In this document: piece after piece, positions 1 through 53,476 of the stretch
Layout of the letters: the number at the start of each line of letters is the position of its first letter
Position numbering within the stretch: the stretch's first letter is position 1
The notes under the pieces: generated by a model
Seen by the model: only the letters and a program-made list of their open reading frames with translations
Database searches by the model: none
Told to the model about the DNA's origin: nothing
From: Glandiceps talaboti
Taxonomy: Eukaryota; Hemichordata; Enteropneusta; Spengelidae
Length of the DNA: 64,000 nt
NCBI RefSeq assembly: GCF_964340395.1
Contig: NC_135550.1
Location: 24,902,676-24,966,675, forward strand
Reading direction: 5' to 3'
Program-made: the position numbers and the translations under genes

Positions 1-1301
1 GAGGACCAAAAGACAAGTTGTCTTATCCAGCTTGTGGTGAATAAACGCAAACAATACACAGGTTTACTTTATTTGGGTATCCACCGATTGAATTAGCATA
101 TCGTGATTGTTTCTAAAAGAAAGAATTGTCTAATCCCAATATCCCCATTTATTTGTGATTAGTTGTAAGCGACGGGAATGGAAGTAAACAGTCTATATTG
201 AGTTATGGTGTAGTGGCCTTTGACTTTCGTTGTCCATCGTACTAGTAACTGTTCATGATAGCTTGCCATTTGCTACAATTAAAGGCTTAAACCTCTTGGC
301 GGCATTTAAACGAAGTTATGCCATTTTCTCTTTTCATAATGACTGACAGCGAATTGGCTTTATTTTGTAAATAAACCAAGAAGTTAAAAAGACAATAGAT
401 ATTGCAGTTCTGTCTAAAATAATTACAAATTGCATTTATTACATCGAAATGATATAATGAAGTACTTTTGTTACATATCATACATAATACCAAGCCAACG
501 CATTGTTGGATTACCATCCCATAGGAGGCTCAGAGTGAATTCTTAGTCTAACAGCCATTGGACAAGTTGAATCTACATTGCAACAGTCGAGTATAATTAT
601 GGACGGACAGTTTGTATGGACACTTTGTAAGCATTTTCAAACAAAGATAAATCGAAATGACAGACAAGCAACCAAAACAGTACGATACAAGAAACAAAAA
701 AACAAAACCGTCAAACGGAATCGTACAAAGCAAATTGAAAGGCACTGTCCAAGACAATGCGTAAATAAAAAACGACTTATTAAAGCAGATTGATGAATGA
801 ATTATTGTTTTTGTACAGCCTTTCCAGTAAACTCGGATGAATGTAAACTTCTCTATAGATGTGCTTAGTTCAGGTACACGTTTTCGATGTCTTTGGCAAC
901 TTATCATTAATATGTGCTTGCTTGGAACTAAATCATCAATCTTACAAATAAGATCGTCAGCAAATAATAAATAGAAAATAGAAATAAATACTAGCGCCTA
1001 GTAACATTAGTAGTTTGAAGTGTATGTTTTGTCGACTGATAGGTAATGCACTGTAGTAACATTTTTAATTTGCCTGTCGTGTTTTTTTATTGTCCTTTAT
1101 TGTGATTCTCCTATGACCTAAATTAACAAAACCAGACTCGTTGTGCATTAATAATACTCGGACCACAAATCAATTGTTTTGTAGTGTGAGATTAATAGAG
1201 AGTTCCAGTAGTTGGCTTCAAAACAATGGTAATGCTTCTTGCTGTAATATCATATTTTGGACGGTTTAAATTGGTAAGTTTACTAAATAACATCATAGTC
1301 A
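1..1301. other. Flank downstream of gene A, no gene seen
   Basis: This stretch follows the gene A stop codon in transcript direction and should hold its 3' untranslated region. Open frames on both strands are short and match no family I know. Two AATAAA words on the minus strand near 1086-1101 are plausible polyadenylation signals. Confidence 0.5.
1086..1101 (-). promoter_or_regulatory. Candidate polyadenylation signals of gene A
   Basis: Two AATAAA hexamers on the minus strand (complement of 1086-1091 and 1096-1101) lie about 200 nt past the stop codon, a normal 3' untranslated distance. AATAAA is common in AT-rich DNA, so this is only a candidate. Confidence 0.3.
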
Positions 1302-41620
<40,319 letters not shown>

Positions 41621-42058
41621 CCTGTCACTGTGGAGTGTCAACCAAAGGACAGTGTTTACATCAACCCACACTCGATATTGCTAGGTAGGTGTTAGCTAAA
41701 TGGTGCATCCATCGTTTGTTAGGTATGGATTATGGATAAATATTTTTAGGACAACTATTTCTATGAAATTAGCCTCTGGGCACAAATCGCAGGTCTTTCG
41801 CCTTGATCACAATGCAGTGAAAATACAAAGCATTTGATAATAACTTACACTGGCTTCAGTTCTATTGCACGTCAAAGTCAGTGACGCAGTTAAATCTACT
41901 GTCACTGAGGATTATATATAGTAGAAAGAATCATGATAACATAAGACCATGCCCTCTCTCTAACTCTAACGTTCTCATTCCCTTTCTTTGTTTGTCTGTT
42001 TATCCTGAGACCACTCAGAGATTTATCTAATTTGCATCTACCCTCCCACATACACACA

Positions 42059-42186
<128 letters not shown>

Positions 42187-44339
42187 GTATGATATTGCCA
42201 GCTATAGATTTGTTTCTCTTGGGCACTGCAGCTAGTGGGAAAACACTTACAAATGTATTTAGATTGCAAGGGAGATATTTTAGCGTATACACCGTGGCAT
42301 AGTTTAGCCTAAAATCGCTCAATTTCCTGTCCTTTTCATGCCTACCATCTCACACGATCATAAGTGATTGAAAGCTGCATTCGTTTGAGACCTACAACCT
42401 CATACTCATGCTGAGCAAATAACCGACTTTATCGAGGTACTAGCCTGTTATCCATGACCTTATTCCAAATCGATTGTTATCATGTTCAACACCATCTCAA
42501 AATACACGTAGACCCGTTTTGGTCGCATGTCACAACAGTCTAATCATTCCACCGATCATTCTTCCAGACTCGGGCAGGCAATATTCCGGGCTGCAGCAAT
42601 ACGTACTCTTCAAGTCTCCTTGCAAGACGCAGAAAATTAGGTTTAACCTTTGGATGAACACGGTATCATTTGAATTCCTTGATAAAATGAAACGTGCATG
42701 TTACCAGCGGAAGATGCGTACACCGAGTAATATATAGTAATAAGAGTAAGGCGCCACAAGAATGAGGCTGTGTGTTTAAGATTATTACTTGTTCAGCAGC
42801 CAATCACATCAACGGTTAGACACGTGGAGGTTGCACGTCAACAGGGTTTTGGAGAATCATGTATTCATCATCAGATGGGCAATCCAATGAGGTTGACAGT
42901 CGCGATGACAACAAATATTGCAAGCAAAGGCGCCTATTGAAAGGACATGTGCGTGACTGCAATAATATTGTTTAAGGAAACGTGTGCATTATAGCAATAG
43001 TTCCTTCTTCCGGTATGTTTTGCTAAAATGCATACATGTCATGAGTCATATTGCTCATAATATTATTAACCACGATAGAATTACCATAATTTGTAATACC
43101 GTTAAAACGAATTCGGTCAGCGTGAATATTCTATGCCTTTCGCATTTCCGTATAATTTTATTTATGATGACAAGTGTTTCGTTTCGGCATGATGCACATT
43201 TTCTTTCGCCGTGATCTTATTCAATTTCTGCTTTCTGTAACACTGTTCTGTGTATGGCGAAGACGTGAACTTTGCCTCGTTCTCTATGCTGGTGCTATCA
43301 CTCCATCTTATGGCGTGTAATTCAGTGATAGATTTCACAAACGGACAGTCACTTAGTATAAATCAACTTCATTCTCCACGGAAACCTAATTTAAAAGCGA
43401 CGATACAGAAACGCGGAGCGATATGTCGTCATGGCAACAGTAGGCACGAAACAGCTTAACACGTGTCGACCTAATATGGCGGGTGCCTATTCGTAAATGG
43501 ACTCGTAATAAGCCTGTACATATCGGATTGTCGAGGAAATTAGGCAACATTCTTTGGAATGTTTTAATGCGCCCCAGATCCTTCGCTCGTGTAATGAATA
43601 TTTATGTGTATTTACTACTGGAAACCTCGGAGTCGATATAAACAAACTCTCAAGAACGGTGATATTGAGTCATGTTGGCATCTGTCGTGACAAATTATTT
43701 GACATTAGTTCCATATCGTGTACTCTTCAATAATTGCTTAGAAAATATAATCTCAGTTTTAGTAATACATTAACATTTGGTGACGTTCCTTAATACTACT
43801 CGCCTGATCAGAACATAAACCAAACAAGTTAATCACTAAACACATATACAATGCCAAGGGACCGGTCATTTTTAATTTGTGGGGGCCTGTTGCATTCAAA
43901 CTTCAATTTTCTGATGGCAAAACCCAATGTGGTCCTCCCAAAGACCCTTATTTTGTGAAGTGGTTCCCTCTTTGTTTCTTTTTTATTTCTGTGTGTATAA
44001 ACTATTCGGGTTGAAAATGCCGTCAAAAGGTATATATAGTATTCTGAGTTTAATTGAATAATGTTATCCAAATTGTTTAAAATATACTACGGTTACTTTA
44101 TACAGTTTTTCTTTTTTTTCCAGAATCAATCACGGATCTTCACTGTACAGAAAGGGACAAAATAATGAAGAATGAAGAAAAACATTAGGCTGTCAAATAG
44201 CATTGTTTTCGCTGTTACACAAATTGATTGTTTTCTTTGGGATAAACGCTTTTTGCAGGCAACCATATTGCAAGTGTTCTTGCGAAGATGGTCGCTCTGT
44301 TTCATGTGATCCAAATATAATGTCAAATGCTAAACTACA

Positions 44340-44520
44340 CTTCAAACAAAAGAAAACAAAAGAAAACAAACGAAAAACAAAACAAAACAAAATAAAACAA
44401 AGCAAATACAATATGAAAGTAAACAAAAACAACACAACAAAACACAACACAACACAACACAAGATTACACAACACACGATTATACAACACAACACATACA
44501 ACACAACACAACACAAAAAA
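44340..44520. repeat. Low-complexity AAAAC/AACAC-rich tract
   Basis: Purine- and AAC-rich sequence with irregular AACAC units; frames over it are artefacts. Confidence 0.85.
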
Positions 44521-44537
44521 CAGATCGCTTGATATAA

Positions 44538-44601
44538 TGTATGTATGTATGTAAGTATGTATGTATGTATGTATGTATGTATGTATGTATGTATGTATGT
44601 A

Positions 44602-44648
<47 letters not shown>

Positions 44649-44700
44649 ATGTGTATGTATATATGTGTGTGTGTGTGTGAATGTATGTATGTTGTTTTCA
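44538..44700. repeat. Compound (GTAT)n(CTGT)n array
   Basis: GTAT units to about 44602, then CTGT units to about 44648, then GT-rich sequence. The order matches the arrays at 11.4 kb and 63.3 kb. Confidence 0.96.
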
Positions 44701-47700
44701 CAGACAATGAAATTAAAAGTCGATAGATAAGATCGTATCTTAATAATGAACCAAAATCACGTGTTACGAATAACCTACAACGTGTTCTAAAGTTATGTTA
44801 CCTTTCTAGCAAGGTTAACTAACATATTTGCACCTGAGGAATATCATACTCGAAAATATCAAAGTTCACCAATCGAATATCACTGTATCCCATGAAAAGA
44901 AATGTATGGAAATTTGGCAGTGTGAGAGTCCTACTAAAGATTTCATACGTCAGCATAGCTCCACTGATTTAAGTGAATTTGAGACACATAATGTAATTTC
45001 CATTGTATTAGTTATAAATTTTGAGTTGAATATGTTTCAAGTTTCAGTGTAAAACCATTTGACACAGCTAGCCGCTGTATAATGGGAAATTTATATTAAG
45101 GAATATTGCATATCAGATTGAGCTAAGGGATTTCAAATACGATAATAGGTATGTACACGTTAAGCTGCAACAGCCGCCAGCATTTTCAACTAATTTAGGG
45201 GGTCTGTTTTCCTATTTATTTTGAAAGGACATGGAAAATATAATGCGAGATTGATATGTTTGGCTGATAGTACTGAGAATGAAAGGTGCAGTAAATCTTT
45301 ACGATCCGATTATGACTATTTTCAAAGCTAAGATCAACACATATATGTAGGAAGGTATAATTGAGAAATATACTCCAAAGAAAACATCATCATGTTATGA
45401 AAGAAATCCTCATGAAAAAGCCAAAAGTACATTGCTGAAGTAAAATGGAGGGTAAACGATAGCTTAACATTCATGGTTTTCCTTCTTAAGAATGTGTGAA
45501 CTATTATAGTTGCCAAGCAACTGGGAAAACAATTTATTTTGAAAGGGTCGTCACACTCAAAGAAGCAAAAAACCTCCTGAAATTTTCAAGCTATGTGTTG
45601 CGTTGTTAAAACGCTATAAATCGGCGGGAGAATCGCTATAAGACGTCAGTATTATTAATTTTCCACACTGCATCTATAGAACTGAGAACTGTTATTATGA
45701 CTGCTCATTGAGAAGACTACCCGGAAAGTGTCAACCCCGCTGCTGACATGCGATGCTTCTATACCAAGTTAAGCTAACTACGGTTTTGAACAGAAAACTA
45801 CATGTCCACATTATGATCTGTTTCTCTTGATATCTTGCTGAAACAAATGCAATGCATCATGAAAACAAATCAATCCCATTTACAGCAGCATTTCTTATCC
45901 CACTTTACGTGGGAGTGTGCTTTCTTGTGTTGTGACCAACAAACTCTACAGCTTACATTGTTAACGTGTTAAAGATGGATTTCTTCACCTATCTTATTTA
46001 TCAATACTGGCTATGAAATGGATACAAATATTTTAGTAGAGAAAATCGAGGTCTGGTCGGATTAGATACATTCCTGACCTCTTAGCCTTGTAAACCAATT
46101 TACTTCACACACGTTTTTATGATACATGATTGTATTTGATGAACATATGTATTTTAAATCGTGAGCATATATACTGAATTTGTTTTTGAAAAAGTCCAAT
46201 ATAGCGAATATAAGAATATCACCAGATTACAAGAACAGTTATATTTAGTAATACGTGCTGGGGGAGAGGAATATTCATAGTCGTATATTTCAAAATATGA
46301 TGTGTCAGTACGATATGCACCCCAGAACGCCCAATACATCTTATATCCACATCAAACACGTCGTAGTACCTTAGGTTTTCTAAATCATGGCAAATGATGT
46401 CACCAATTATGGTATGGTTATTGGTCAAAAGGACAAGATCAAAGCCGCCGATTTTATGACCTATATTAACACTTTATAATTTGACAGGAACATGATAAAA
46501 TGTATCCAATGTATACCTTGTTTACTGTCGAGCTTTTTTTAAAAATTAATAGACAGGTACATTTTAAACAGACATGTTTCATGATTGTATTCAGCTATTA
46601 TTTACCCAATTTTGATGTACAGTTGTATTTGTATACTAATTTCTAAAGAAGTTTGAATTTGATAATTATTCGTGTCAAATCTGACAAAAGGAATTATACA
46701 GAATGGTTGTCTATGACAGTATGTAATTAAGTGAGAAGCTGAAAACAAACATTTCTCCCTTTTCATTGAAACGTTGTCCATTGACAGTTCGAAGCCTATT
46801 GAATACGAAATCAGATTGTTAGAATTAATGTTATTAGTTGATATTCAATTGTAAAAAAAACAAAACATGTTTGCTGTGTACAGATTTTACATTTGGTTAG
46901 AGCAGCGATGAAATTGATTACTGTGTAGTCAAACATTCGACACTGATTTCTGAATCACCAAACATTTTACTTGTTATTAATTATGACACAATTGTTTAAA
47001 TCATACAATTTCTATTTAGCGAAGAGAAGGTGATTTCTGTTAAGGCTATTCGTCATTGTTCTCAGTGCAGCATGCTTTTAACAAGTCTGTTTTTTGTTTC
47101 CGTTCATTCATTGTATATTTGTATGTTAACGCACTTCTCAGATAAAAGGACTGTTCGTTCATTTCACTCCCTGTATGAAATATTGTAATGTGCGTCATTT
47201 TCAACAGAAATCAAAGTAGGGAAACCTGTTGAGAATGACAACTCAGCTGTATTTTATCATTAAGATGATACACTCTTAAGCTCTTTTAAATATTCCTGGC
47301 GACGGTTCTTTTTAGATGCTACAAGAGACATGGTGGGAAGTTATGAATCGTGACAAATACGTGACGAGGCATATCAGTAGATCATAGATAGGCAACACCT
47401 TATCAACCTTATTGTTAGCTCGTATTTGTAGTGTGGCTGTTAAAACTACAAAAAACACAACAACCAACAAGTACACTTTCATCAATCATGCACTGTACAT
47501 ATTTTGTTTTTGTGTCCGACCTCGTTCTCAAGAATGTACTAGATCATATGGGCAAGATTGGCAAGCACCTTGCTACATAATTTGGAGAAAGTATAAAGTT
47601 CTGACAGAATACTAATGAATTAAGAAGTCACAAAGAATCACTCTTTTTTTCTGTGCACAATTACGTAGTCTGTGTTCAAAGAATTTGTACTGGAAATTTG

Positions 47701-50700
47701 TATGTCAGGATATTAAATGATAAATTGATTGGCGAATACAACAATAAAGAAACCTCAAAACGGGACATGTTTTTGACAGTAATTCACTGCGTGACGATGT
47801 TTCTAATGTTTGTAAATGTTACAGCTGTGAACCATAAGAAACGACAAAGGGAATACTCCTTTATTTAGGAAGAGTCATTAAAATTGATTTTCTGTGGGCG
47901 TACCTTATAATTTTTAGTGTGTGCGAGATGGCGCCTGACCGCACTGTACTGTCGCTGCGAATTATGTCGTTTAATATCCTTTGTCAATATGTATCAGTTG
48001 ACGAATTATTATATTCATCAGAGCTTACTTCATGCTGGTATACTAATAGAATTTCCTTCTGCGCAGTCAAATACGGATCGCTGTTTTGTTTTCGAATTTA
48101 ATGATTGAAGCGATGTAGATTGAACATGAATTATCTGTCAGTATAAAGTAACTGCCAGACCGTATCTTTACAGAATAGTTTCATAAAGGCAGTCGCGATG
48201 CACAACTGAAAAAAGGACAGTCTGGGTTGAACATTACAAGTAAAGCCCCAAGCACTATGCACATTTATTGCTTCAAAGACTAAATTGTGATTAACTGACA
48301 TGAGAGTTTAGCTCCCATGTTCTATAGGACAGGGAATCCCATTTAATTTGAAATCTTAATTAAAGAAATTCTTGAAAAGCCCGCTGAGGTCCGAGACTAA
48401 TCGAAGACTTAAGCCATTTTTGTACTCATTAACTACGTAATTAAAAGTAATGACAGTTTTCGTTATTGATAATCGTTCATGGTTTTAGGAAAGACAGTGA
48501 TAGAATCCATTGTGGCAATTATGACAAATTAATTAAAAAAACACATTCATCTCTGTCAAACACCGTACCGTCACCGTACTATTGACAATCCAATCTATAT
48601 GTAATAACAACACTGGGTCGCTTAATTAGCACGCTTTTAGTTACGCTACAAGTCCCACGAGTACAACTTGAAGTGGTGACAATAAAGAACGCAATAAGAT
48701 AAAGTAAAATATTATGAAACACGTTTTAACAAACATACCTAAACCATGTAACCGTAGTTCAGTAGGATTTGTTAGACGTGACCAAGAAAAGAGAAATTAA
48801 TGGAATGTATTATGGTTTCCACGATAAAGGTGTATCAGAAACGTCCACTGCAGGTCAGAGTTCAAACGAGAGTTAAAAAAACATCTACATTCAGTTAATT
48901 TTGCCCAGAATATATTTGTTGTCAATTGTCAAATATATTTATAGGGGTTGGACTAGATTAGTTGAGAGACAACTATTTCCATTCCTCCTTTCCCGTTAGC
49001 TATTAATATACATATTTATCTTGATGTGGTTCGGTTCGAAGGTTTCGAGTATAATGCCTCAGAGAAACGTTTGATTTATGGAAACACATTTTACTGTGTT
49101 TGAAAAAACTGCATATAATTCATATCAATGGACTCTATGGTTTAAACTATACAGGAGGGGGTGTTGTTGTTTGCACTTATAACACATATCTCAACTGGAA
49201 AGGTATAAATGACCTTTGATGGGACGAGATTTAGGCAATTACATTTTGCCATTTTAGAAGTGAAATAATCTATTAAACTTTTAAGCATTTCTTTTGTACA
49301 CGACAATATACATTGAACACCATTAGTGCAATTAACGATCAAGTCGTTCCTCATCAGTTTTTAAAGCTATTAGATGTACACTGTGCCAACCTAAAAGCCA
49401 TTCCGGTTAGCTACAGTTAATGGAGAATAAATGGAGTGAATAATACCCAAAAAACTGAATACACATAGTGAATGATACATGAGACGTTTATGCTGAATAC
49501 ACCAAATACTCAAATAATTATACATTTATCCTGTCCAGACTCGAAAATGACGGGGTGAAGTATGTTTTACCGGCGACAATGTTCTTTGTAGTAGGTAGCA
49601 TACTTTCAGCTGAAATAGGAAGCAATATAATCCTTCTTGGGTAGAATATTACGATAAAATGCGTCCTTTGTATTAACCTCCAGAACGAACTTCAAAATCT
49701 TTCTAGATCATCGACAGGGAACAGATAGAATATGGGTACTAGATACTGAGGGAGGCCGTGTACATCAAAGTCAACAATCGATCACTTAAGGCCGATGTAG
49801 GAAATTGTGACATTCCACCAATATGCAGTGGTATGATCACTTAAGGTGGACAGTTAGATGAAAATAACTGACAAGTACTTTCACACCCGAATTTGCATAT
49901 ACAAATATTGACGTTAACCTTTTCACACCTCAAGTTTACTAAACACCACCAGCAAAATTTGGATCATTCTGTCAGATCCAGATTAGACACTGAAGAAGGG
50001 CAAACGAGTAGTTTGAAATATGTCTGTTTCTAAATCAAAAGTTGAAGAAGAGAGCTTTTGTACGAGTCCTTTTTGTCAAGTTTTAATCACTCTATAGGAA
50101 AGGTCACGCAATCATCCTAGCATAACTATGGTAATATGATTACTATTAGTCACAATCTATAAACCACATCGGTCTATTTCATTTCTTATTTTCAAAATCT
50201 TATTTTGAGCCCATCATTAAACTTTGAAGGGCGATGAAAAGCTATTTCATAATTAACATGTGCACAAAGACCCAATAAACCTAAATTTATTGAGCAAGGC
50301 AACACATTTCACCCTTCTAGTTGAAGTCTATCCGGTGTAATGTTGAAAGAAAGACGTATAGCTTCACGTCAAAGCAGGGTAATGTTTATGAGATGTGTTA
50401 CATCTAGCTGACAGCAATGATTTTAATGTGCAGCCTTCTTTACAACTTTCCATTAACATGATTGATATATACCTCATATTTACTATAATGTAACACCTTC
50501 TCTCATGACACAGACACATCAATTCACAGATGAAATGTATAGATGTACGTACGATTGTATGTTTGCAAAAAGTATCGCACAACTTTCCATTAGTAACAGG
50601 CCATAAATTAACATCAATTGTATTGTAAAATACTACTTTATGGAATTAACGTGTTGTACTTACCAATGCGATGTCGTAGTGCTTTATATAAAGTCTACCA

Positions 50701-51605
50701 CTGAGAACCATTGAAATGTCCAATTATCTTAATAGATAATAGTTCAGTAAACTTGTACTTTTCATTGTATACCACGCTGTTCATAATAACATGTCGTATA
50801 TTCATATTGCCGTGTGTGGTCTTGAAACACGATTATGATAATCTATGAGAACACATTCATACTTCTCTTCACACAGGTCTTTTATTTCCTGTACAAAAGC
50901 AGGCAGCTCACAGATACAACGACGGAAACACATTCTAAAGTCTTCTTGTGACCCTTAGCCTTGAGTCAGTCTTTGAAATGAAAATAATCACTTCCAGTTA
51001 TTGTAAATTTCGTTTTGATGAGATGACTTGTTGACGGCTGTACGTGTGTGTACTTAGTAAGAAATGCAGTATAAACAATTTGTAGGTCAAAGCACGAGAA
51101 AGTACTGGTTGCAAAAAGGAAGATGTAAGATGTGATTGATGGATGTAAACTTTCCTAAATGGGAAGATTATGCAATGAGGTTTTATCAGCCATGAATCTG
51201 TGAGCAGCGTAGCGTAACATGCAGTTATTGAGTAAATACAATGACAGATTAAAATAAATCTACTAAACCAGCTACATCGTTTGGGACATAAAAGATAAAG
51301 AGCAGTCATCACGAAGACGTTGAAGTCAATAACCTAATACATGAATATGAAATCGTATATTGCATTTGTTAGTGATGTATTTTTTTTACAGACGTACGGT
51401 AATATCTATTTCCAGGTAATCTTCTGTCAATTAAAATCGCCGCGTATTAGCTTTTTCTATTCAAATTTAATCTGTTTCCAGTCAATCTTCTGTCAATTAA
51501 AATCACTACTCGTTATCTTTCTTCTATTCAAATCATTTCTTCACAGATCACTAACTCAAGCAAATACGCACCTTTTTATTACCATCCGTAAGGAAGGGTA
51601 GTGTT

Positions 51606-51838
51606 ATGGTTGTATGTATGTATGTATGTATGTATGTATGTATGTATGTATGTATGTATGTATGTATGTATGTATGTATGTATGTATGTGTGTGTGTGTG
51701 CGTGTGTGTCTGTCTCTCATTCTCTTTGTGTGCCTCCCTTTCCCTCTCTCTGTCTCTGTCTGTCACTGCGTCTGTCTGTCTGTCTATCACTATCTCTCTC
51801 TGTCTCTGTCTCTCTCTCTGTTTCTCTGTCTGTCTCTG

Positions 51839-51872
<34 letters not shown>

Positions 51873-51900
51873 ACTCTATCTCGCTCTCTCTCTAAGTGTG
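51606..51900. repeat. (GTAT)n followed by CT/CTGT-rich tract
   Basis: GTAT tract to 51688, short GT run, then imperfect CTCTGT and CTCT units to about 51895. Seen directly. Confidence 0.95.
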
Positions 51901-52004
51901 TCTGTGAACCCGATATCTCAGAATGTACTGCATCATTTCTTGGTATCACATCTTTCTTACCGTAATGGCCCAATTCAATGGGTTTTGGTAAAAATTCAAT
52001 GAAT

Positions 52005-52460
52005 ATGAATGTATCATTTGTACAATTAATCATTTTTCGGTAATTAGGCCGTATCTTAAGGATGCAAGCGTCAAATTCCAAATAATTAGGTGTACACATC
52101 GACGATAACAAAGCGCACATGTCCTATTTAGCTTGATGATGTAACTTTTATTTGTAATGAGTCATTTTCATAATTAACGATTTTTGTTAATTATCTTAAG
52201 AATGCATGCTTCAAATTTTATATAATTTAGCACGTATGTCGATGACAACAACGCGCTCTTGTCCGATACCACTTGATGATGTACAATTATATTTTTTCAT
52301 GTCAAATAGTTATTTGCATAATTAATGATTTTTGGTAGTTAGGCAATATCTTAATGCATGCTTTAAATATCATAAGACTGAATGCATACACTGAGGATGA
52401 GAGAAAACGAACGTGTCCTATATCTTAACAATACATGCTTTAACATTTGGTGTGCGCTTT
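52005..52460. repeat. Diverged tandem repeat, unit about 130 bp
   Basis: Successive blocks share ATAATTAATGATTTTTGGTA, then TTAGGCAATATCTTAA, a GCATGCTT word, a CGATGA.AACAA word and a TGTCCTAT or TGTCCGAT word. At least three degraded copies are visible. The first words are the reverse complement of the repeat at 17.6-17.9 kb. Confidence 0.75.
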
Positions 52461-53288
52461 GATGATGATAACAAAGGATATAGCAACAACAGTGTTTACG
52501 AAAGTCATTCTGTTCACATCTGGTTTAATTAGCATTCATCCATAACATAGACATCTATGACAATTAGTACTCCGATTACAAAGAATAACGTAACGTCTTA
52601 ATATACTGATGATTTTATGGTATGTAATGATCACTTTCATCTCAAATTACGAACAATGTACTATTATTAATGTCTCATGCTTTCATCAGACAACAACATT
52701 TATGGCTTACTTTCTAGGCAATGTAATTGATGGATGCATTGATTGCTGCTTCAATAGACCATAATATTTTGACGTATTTCAGATAATACATTGTTATGAA
52801 ATGTCAACTTTTTCACTGATATAAAAAACTACGGCGATGTCAGAACTGAAATGCTTTTTATCATTTACAAATATTGACATGTTACTCGTGAAACATCATA
52901 CGCCTGTTTCCTTTAGGGACTGTGAGTCACCCGCAACATAGCACGTTTCCCCAAGAGGAGATCAGAGAGAAAGTCTGCTCACCCTAACATAGTGACATAT
53001 AACTGACATGTAATGTTGCACGAGTAAGATAAGTCAACATGTGCTTTGTAACACACCACATCATTTCATACATTGTATACCTGCCTAAGATTTGTGCAGT
53101 AGGCTTTAATACACCATCTGTAGCTGATGACAATATATTAGTCTGATGTGAAAAACATGTACGCATGCGCATTTGGGGTCATAAGGTAAATTCATAAACC
53201 TTGATACGTAAAATAGATTCATAACATGAAATTAAGGGTGTCACGTTTGTGTAAATAAATGCAAATCTGTGCGGCCCAAGTATAACTG

Positions 53289-53290
<2 letters not shown>

Positions 53291-53384
<94 letters not shown>

Positions 53385-53399
53385 TCATTTATGTATTTA

Positions 53400-53458
<59 letters not shown>

Positions 53459-53476
53459 GAGTGTCTGTCTGTGTGA
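53291..53476. repeat. (TA)n then (CTGT)n array
   Basis: About 44 TA units (53291-53380), a 20-bp spacer, then about 19 CTGT units. Seen directly. Confidence 0.97.

Noticed and set aside
42474-42737. 87-residue plus-strand frame upstream of gene A
   Set aside because: No recognisable domain, composition not distinctive, and no supporting neighbours.
47917-48108. Plus-strand frame containing LRIMSFNILCQYVS, reminiscent of exonuclease/phosphatase proteins
   Set aside because: The likeness covers only about ten residues, with no continuation and no downstream catalytic motifs nearby.
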